A DNA stretch of 64,000 nucleotides from Sediminicola sp035798135. GTDB lineage: Bacteria; Bacteroidota; Bacteroidia; Flavobacteriales; Flavobacteriaceae. The DNA lies in the NCBI GenBank assembly GCA_035798135.1, contig JAPFBR010000008.1, positions 1 to 64,000 on the forward strand. The letters are read 5' to 3'. This document shows, in pieces, positions 59,908 to 64,000 of this stretch. The notes beneath the pieces were generated by a model that saw only the letters and a program-made list of their open reading frames with translations, searched no databases and was not told the origin of the DNA. Positions within the stretch are counted from its first letter, which is position 1. Each line of letters starts with the position of its first letter. The position numbers and the translations under genes were made by a program.

Positions 59908-59994
59908 TTATTCTGCTGGTCTTTTATAGTCTGTTTTTCTTTTTAATCTTTTATCGTCTATAATTCCCATGTCATTTTTGTTTTTAAGGTTCAT
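59908..59994 (-). CDS. Possible 28-residue peptide
   Basis: ATG 59994 opens a frame of 28 codons with a TAA at 59908, encoding MNLKNKNDMGIIDDKRLKRK followed by TDYKRPAE. It is Lys/Arg/Asp-rich and soluble. It lies in the 226-bp gap between the glycosylase-like and MerA-like genes. Nothing else supports it; it could be chance. Confidence 0.25.
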   Translation of the reverse strand: MNLKNKNDMGIIDDKRLKRKTDYKRPAE

Positions 59995-60081
59995 AGATAA
60001 TATGCTATTTTGTAGGAAGGAACTCCGTTAATACTTTTGTAAACCTTTGTTAGGGAATGTTAAAGAACCAACTCAATACAA

Positions 60082-61464
60082 TTAATTTTCCAAAGGCTTT
60101 AATGCCCCCAATAAGGTGGGCAGAAGTTCACTTACGGTAGGGTGTATTTGAACGGAATCGCGAATAACAGTATAGGGTTGTTTGGCGGTCATGATATTTA
60201 ATATTCCACTTATGACTTCATCCCCTCCAACCCCTAAAATGGAAGCACCCATTATTTGTTTGGTCTCGGCATCTACAATGACACGCATAAAACCATCCGT
60301 TTCACCTTTTTCCTTGGCTCTTGCTATTTTACTCATTTCCCTTTTGCCAACCAACAATTTTTTGCCGGTTTTTTTTGCTTGGGCTAAGGTCATGCCCGCA
60401 CGTCCGAGGGGCGGATCTACAAATAGCCCATAGGTCAGGATTCTATCCGAAATTTTTCTGTTCCCGCCCTCCAACTTATTATTGACTATAATTTCAAAAT
60501 CATTATAAGCAGTATGGGTAAAGGCGCCTTCCCCATTGCAATCCCCTAGGGCAAAGATGCCGGGGACATTGGTTTTAAGATGATCGTTGACTTGTATAAA
60601 GCCTTTGTCATTTGTTTTTATCCCAACTTTATCCAAGCTCAGGAGGTCCGTATTGGGCACCCGACCAATAGCCAGCAAAACATGGGTTCCAATCACCTGA
60701 GGTTCTCCTTGATTACAATTGACATTGACACAAATTTGTCCATTATCCAATTTTTTAGCCCCCATACAAGTGGCATTAAGTCTAAATTTCACCCCTTCAT
60801 TTTCCATAGTTTTTTGTATGGATGCTGAAATATCCTCATCCTCCCGACTTATAATAGTGCTATTTTTTTCAACAATGGTCACTTCGCAACCGAATCGTTT
60901 GAACATTTGCCCAAATTCTAATCCTATATAGCTCCCGCCTATGATGACAAGATGTTCAGGTAGTTTGGTAAGCTCCAAAATACTCTGGTTGTCCAAGGGA
61001 TCCACAGCTTGATATTCTTCAGGTGTTCTTGAACGGCCTCCCACATTGATATAAATTTCATCAGCCGTTATTTCACTGCCATTTATGCCAATGGTTTTTT
61101 TCCCGGTAAAGGAGGCCGTTCCCTCAAAATACGTAATATTTTTATTGTCTTCTATCCCTTTGCGGATTCCCTTTACGGATTGCTGAATCAATTGATCTTT
61201 ACGCTCTTTAACCTTGCCCAGATCGGTCTTGGATCCTGCTGGGATTGTTATGCCGAAAGCTTCTCCGTTTTTGGTGTCAAACATTCTGCGGGCACTTGCA
61301 ACATAGGTCTTGGTAGGTGTACATCCCGTGTTTAAACAAGTGCCTCCAAAATGCTCCTTTTCAATGAAGGCAACCTTCATGCCTACGCTGGCAAGCTTAA
61401 AGGCCAAAGGGGTACCAGCCTGTCCAGACCCTATGATAATGGCGTCAAATTTTTTCATATCCAT
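60082..61464 (-). CDS. MerA-like pyridine nucleotide-disulfide oxidoreductase
   Basis: 460 residues. FAD-binding 'IIIGSGQAGTPLAFKLASVG', redox-active Cys43 and Cys48 in 'GGTCLNTGCTPTKT', NAD(P)-binding 'VIIGGSYIGLEFGQMFKRFG', FAD contact 'IFALGDCNGEGAFTHTAYND', and the C-terminal catalytic His in 'QIHPTVSELLPT'. It is closest to the mercuric reductase branch, but lacks the N-terminal metal-binding domain and the C-terminal Cys pair that binds Hg(II). Mercury reduction is therefore unlikely; a disulfide or other electrophile reductase is more plausible. ATG 61464 (61458 also possible). Confidence 0.88.
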   Translation of the reverse strand: MDMKKFDAIIIGSGQAGTPLAFKLASVGMKVAFIEKEHFGGTCLNTGCTPTKTYVASARRMFDTKNGEAFGITIPAGSKTDLGKVKERKDQLIQQSVKGIRKGIEDNKNITYFEGTASFTGKKTIGINGSEITADEIYINVGGRSRTPEEYQAVDPLDNQSILELTKLPEHLVIIGGSYIGLEFGQMFKRFGCEVTIVEKNSTIISREDEDISASIQKTMENEGVKFRLNATCMGAKKLDNGQICVNVNCNQGEPQVIGTHVLLAIGRVPNTDLLSLDKVGIKTNDKGFIQVNDHLKTNVPGIFALGDCNGEGAFTHTAYNDFEIIVNNKLEGGNRKISDRILTYGLFVDPPLGRAGMTLAQAKKTGKKLLVGKREMSKIARAKEKGETDGFMRVIVDAETKQIMGASILGVGGDEVISGILNIMTAKQPYTVIRDSVQIHPTVSELLPTLLGALKPLEN

Positions 61465-61590
61465 GATTTTTAATATAAAAATCCAAGATTTTTTGAAGTG
61501 TTCAACATTAGGGACTTGGAAATTACATGTTCCCTTAAATATAAGGAATATGATCCACTAATTAAATAGCACTGGGTGTTTACATCCACC

Positions 61591-61684
61591 TTTGGATCGA
61601 TGGCATTAATCTATACAGCTGCCAATAATATACACCTCGATCCAAATCAATTAAAAAGCCCCCATATTTGGAGGCTTTTTAATT
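61591..61684 (+). ncRNA. Candidate structured small RNA with terminator
   Basis: On the plus strand TTTGGATCGA (61591-61600) pairs with TCGATCCAAA (61637-61646), and directly inside it TGGCA (61601-61605) pairs with TGCCA (61620-61624). After 2 bases, a 12-bp stem terminator follows (61649-61660 with 61673-61684). Together they would fold as a two-hairpin RNA of about 95 bases. No promoter box was recognised, and the terminator may simply serve the leftward M20 gene. Confidence 0.4.
61649..61684. terminator. Bidirectional terminator after the M20 peptidase gene
   Basis: AATTAAAAAGCC (61649-61660) pairs perfectly with GGCTTTTTAATT (61673-61684), with A and T runs at the ends of the stem. Confidence 0.85.
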
Positions 61685-61734
61685 ATAGGATAGGAACACA
61701 TCTTTTTACGTGTTCTTAAGATAACAGATGAATT

Positions 61735-63231
61735 TTAAAGTTTTGGGGTACTCAATAGATTATAAAACACTTCTATTCCATAAGCTATCTGTCCAATTTT
61801 CAAATTTTCATTTGGGCTGTGTTGATTGTTGTCCGGGTTTACCAAAGGGACGATAAAGGCCGGAATCTTTAGTTCATTGATAAATGGGGCAATTGGCACT
61901 GTTCCGCCCATGATGCGTATTTGTACCACCTCTTCATTAAAAGTGTTTTTTAAAGTTTCGACTAAAAATGTACCATAGGGATTGTTCAGATCAGTTCTAA
62001 AGGCATTGGTAACGGTTCCTTCTGTAATGGTCATGATTTTATCATGTGCCAAGCGTTCTTCTTTGGTTGGGATCTTATCAGTGATGTAAAAGCCTTGATT
62101 TTCAACATGCTTCTTAACTAAATTTTTAAGACGGATTCCATCGCTTTCAGGAACTAAACGGATATCTATTTCAGCAGTGGCACTTTCGGGTACGATGGTA
62201 CGCGCTTTATCACCGATCCAGGCAGAGCCTAGACCTCTAATGTTCAATGAGGGGTATTGCAATGCCTCTTGGTAGAAGCTCCCTACTTTTTCGGCCGTTT
62301 TTATCTGCAAGCTGTTTTTGATGACCATTTCATCATCGGGGACGCTTTTTAAAATAGCCATAGTGGCTTCGTCCAAAATAATTCCATCATAGAACCCATC
62401 AATAATAACCTTGCCACTGGTATCTTTCATACTAGCTAGCACATGGGCCAATTGAAAACCAGGATTTGGGGCATAATTTCCATAATGACCACTATGTTGG
62501 GGCTTTTCGGGACCATAGGTGGTCAATGAAAGGGTTGTGATTCCCCTGCAGCCATATACCACGGTAGGTTTGCCGGAACTGTGCACCGGCCCGTCGTTGA
62601 TGATTAAAAAGTCGGCCTTTAAAAGTTCTTTGTACTCTTTTACGGCCTTTGCCAAGGGTGCACTGCTCTTTTCCTCTTCACTGTCCAATATGACTTTGAT
62701 ATTATAGGGGAGGGCTTTGTTCTCCTTTTTCAAAAGATCTAAGGCGTTCAAGAACATCACAATAGGGCCTTTGTCATCGGAAGTAGATCTACCGAACAAC
62801 CGCCAATCGTAATTGATATCATCATTAAGCTCATCAAAGGATAAGTTTTTCCAGCCATCACCGTCAGGAGCTTTCAGTACCACATTATAGGGGTTGGGCT
62901 GGTCCCATTTTGCTGGATCCACGGACTGACCATCAAAATGCATGTAAAATAAGATGGTAGGTTTAGAGTCCTCCATAGGTAGGGCCGCAAAAAACAGGGA
63001 CTCCCCCTCGGTGGGCAATACAGAGGTGTTAAAACCACGTTCATTAAATTTTTTGGTGAGCCAAGTAATGTTCCTGTTGATATCTGCATGTTCCAGCGCA
63101 TCGTTTGGAATGGAAACAAAATCCCTCAATTCATCAATAGTGTGTCTAACACTTGATTTCAAAGGAATGGCCTCTTGGGCTGAAATGGCAGAAAAGACAA
63201 GGAATATAAAGAGGAACGGTAATTTTTTCAT
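61735..63231 (-). CDS. Secreted M20-family dipeptidase/carboxypeptidase
   Basis: 498 residues with a Sec signal (MKKLPFLFIFLVFSAISAQE). Metal site: His98 and catalytic Asp100 ('LFYMHFDGQSVDP'), bridging Asp152 ('GRSTSDDKGPIVMFL'), Glu185/Glu186 ('ILDSEEEKSS') as general base and ligand, and C-terminal His in 'NNQHSPNENLKIGQ'. A dimerisation domain (about 230-390) separates the halves. The architecture is like carnosinase/CNDP dipeptidases. It cleaves peptides in the periplasm or outside; specificity unknown. ATG at 63231. Confidence 0.93.
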   Translation of the reverse strand: MKKLPFLFIFLVFSAISAQEAIPLKSSVRHTIDELRDFVSIPNDALEHADINRNITWLTKKFNERGFNTSVLPTEGESLFFAALPMEDSKPTILFYMHFDGQSVDPAKWDQPNPYNVVLKAPDGDGWKNLSFDELNDDINYDWRLFGRSTSDDKGPIVMFLNALDLLKKENKALPYNIKVILDSEEEKSSAPLAKAVKEYKELLKADFLIINDGPVHSSGKPTVVYGCRGITTLSLTTYGPEKPQHSGHYGNYAPNPGFQLAHVLASMKDTSGKVIIDGFYDGIILDEATMAILKSVPDDEMVIKNSLQIKTAEKVGSFYQEALQYPSLNIRGLGSAWIGDKARTIVPESATAEIDIRLVPESDGIRLKNLVKKHVENQGFYITDKIPTKEERLAHDKIMTITEGTVTNAFRTDLNNPYGTFLVETLKNTFNEEVVQIRIMGGTVPIAPFINELKIPAFIVPLVNPDNNQHSPNENLKIGQIAYGIEVFYNLLSTPKL

Positions 63232-63314
63232 GAAGTTTTAACTGAATATTAAAAAGCTAAATTTAGCGAATACTTTTATAAAATGGGTATTTATCGAACC
63301 TCTTTTAAATGTCT

Positions 63315-63339
63315 AAAAAAAGGAGCTGAAATAGCTCCT
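63315..63339 (-). terminator. Terminator after the trpA-small membrane protein unit
   Basis: On the minus strand AGGAGCT-ATTTC-AGCTCCT followed by seven Ts, placed 3 bases after the stop of the small membrane protein gene. Confidence 0.88.
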
Positions 63340-63342
63340 AGA

Positions 63343-63558
63343 TTATTTACGTATAATTTTTAAGAGGAGCAGTCTAAAAAGCAGGAGAAAGGGAAAGCCG
63401 TGCAACAAAACATCGAACCAGTCCATGGGTTGCATCCCCTGAGCACCGCCATATAGCCACTTTATTTTCCCTAAAATATGGGGTTCTGGAAGAAAGGGAG
63501 CCAAGCCTATGGTCAGGCATAGTATGAGTACAATTTTCCAGTTGTTGATTAAATCCAT
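63343..63558 (-). CDS. Small membrane protein of unknown function
   Basis: 71 residues with two predicted membrane helices ('WKIVLILCLTIGLAPFLPEP' and 'LLHGFPFLLLFRLLLLKIIR') joined by a loop 'HILGKIKWLYGGAQGMQPMD'. I recall similar short proteins next to trpA or other genes in Flavobacteriaceae, without function. It follows trpA by 38 bp in the same direction and precedes a good terminator, so it is likely the last gene of the trp transcript. Confidence 0.8.
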   Translation of the reverse strand: MDLINNWKIVLILCLTIGLAPFLPEPHILGKIKWLYGGAQGMQPMDWFDVLLHGFPFLLLFRLLLLKIIRK

Positions 63559-63596
63559 AGCAGTACATCAATTGAAATAGTAAGGTTGGGGTTTGG

Positions 63597-64000
63597 TTAT
63601 CTTATGGCCTTTACAAACTTGGCAATGTCGGTCACTCCCTTTTGGGACAAATGTTTGATGAAAGCCGAACCAATAATCGCACCTTTTGCTTTTTTGGTTG
63701 CTTGTTGAAAGGTTTCTGAATTGCTAATTCCAAAGCCTACAATTTGAGGGTTTGAAAGATTCATCTCAGCTATTCTTTTGAAGTAAGCTTCTTGGGTGTT
63801 CCCAAAACCATCTTGGGATCCAGTTACACTGGCAGAGCTCACCATATAGATAAAGGCGTTGGAAGCTTCATCGATTTGTTGGATGCGGGCATCGCTGGTC
63901 TGAGGGGTGATCAAAAAAATATTGGCAAGACCGTATGCTTTGAAGATATGTTCGTATTTCTCCTGATAGACATCTAAGGGCAAATCTGGCATGATGATAC
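63597..64000 (-). CDS. trpA: Tryptophan synthase alpha chain, 5' end outside window
   Basis: The C-terminal 134 codons are present; the frame runs through the right edge ('GIIMPDLPLD...'), so the ATG near 63992 is internal. TrpA cleaves indole-3-glycerol phosphate and passes indole to TrpB. Seen: PDLP before the helix (loop 6 region), 'IFLITPQTSDARIQQIDEAS', 'IYMVSSASVTGSQDGFGNT' and the phosphate-binding 'VGFGISNSETFQQATKKAKG' with IIGSAFIKHL. Catalytic Glu and Asp lie further upstream, in part beyond the window. The rest of a trp operon is expected to the right. Confidence 0.95.
   Translation of the reverse strand, partial: IIMPDLPLDVYQEKYEHIFKAYGLANIFLITPQTSDARIQQIDEASNAFIYMVSSASVTGSQDGFGNTQEAYFKRIAEMNLSNPQIVGFGISNSETFQQATKKAKGAIIGSAFIKHLSQKGVTDIAKFVKAIR

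Overview
The window looks like a chromosomal segment of a marine-type member of the Flavobacteriaceae (Bacteroidota). Reasons: A+T-rich coding sequence; start regions without Shine-Dalgarno runs and with several TTG starts; repeated exact matches to the Bacteroidota promoter -7 element TAnnTTTG; Sec-signal proteins ending the signal in '..AQ'; CarboxypepD_reg-like, DUF1573, DUF6702 and THX families; short phosphatidylserine decarboxylase and birA without a DNA-binding domain. I cannot fix the genus from sequence alone. No rRNA, tRNA, CRISPR array, complete transposon or prophage was seen.

Layout. 1-2334: 5' part of a long repeat-built secreted protein running off the left edge. 2.4-9.5 kb: peptidase E, two tandem CarboxypepD_reg-like secreted proteins, a DUF6702 protein and an M1 metallopeptidase, then TatA, a PAP2 phosphatase and an O-methyltransferase. 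9.5-15.9 kb: acetyltransferase, kynureninase and kynurenine 3-monooxygenase with an MFS transporter, a lipoprotein and a stand-alone ClpP between them, plus a gene-poor AT-rich gap. 15.9-23.0 kb: coiled-coil protein with a cysteine-free zinc-ribbon fold, Nif3-like protein, LpxK, a TPR hybrid histidine kinase translationally coupled to GAPDH, and LipA. 23.1-27.8 kb: two ECF sigma factors with an anti-sigma factor and a small Cys-rich membrane protein, then MurB and an aminotransferase. 27.9-35.5 kb: PDZ aspartyl protease, DUF1573 protein, ValS, a secreted protein, an atypical SDR protein with a Cys4 cluster, and a DoxX-like protein. 35.7-39.1 kb: a two-component system and a sterol-desaturase-like membrane oxygenase.

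39.1-43.9 kb is one leftward envelope operon: rsfS-ftsH-LUD protein-cdsA-psd-ACBP. It is followed by birA, SRPBCC protein/pyrE and a Nudix gene divergent from pyrE with abutting start codons, then an M14 carboxypeptidase lipoprotein, and a PAS kinase with a single-domain receiver. 50.7-55.3 kb: coaD, ddl, a PASTA protein, an RluD-type pseudouridine synthase, yaaA, a lipoprotein and a 42-residue THX ribosomal protein. 55.6-64 kb: pyruvate carboxylase, a uracil-DNA-glycosylase-like protein, a MerA-like flavoprotein, a structured non-coding segment, an M20 peptidase, a small membrane protein, and the 3' part of trpA at the right edge.

Most of the window is core housekeeping: cell-wall precursors (murB, ddl), lipid A and phospholipids (lpxK, cdsA, psd), biotin and lipoate cofactors with a biotin enzyme (birA, pyc, lipA), translation (valS, rsfS, THX, rluD type) and envelope stress and proteolysis (ftsH, ECF sigma modules, tatA). 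No clear-cut new defence or secretion system is visible. The most unusual items are the SDR-like protein with degraded catalytic motifs and a Cys4 cluster, a possible small RNA at 61591-61684, the GC-rich repeat modules at the left edge, the Cys-free zinc ribbon, the terminator-like hairpin directly before gap, and a 12-G run inside pyc.
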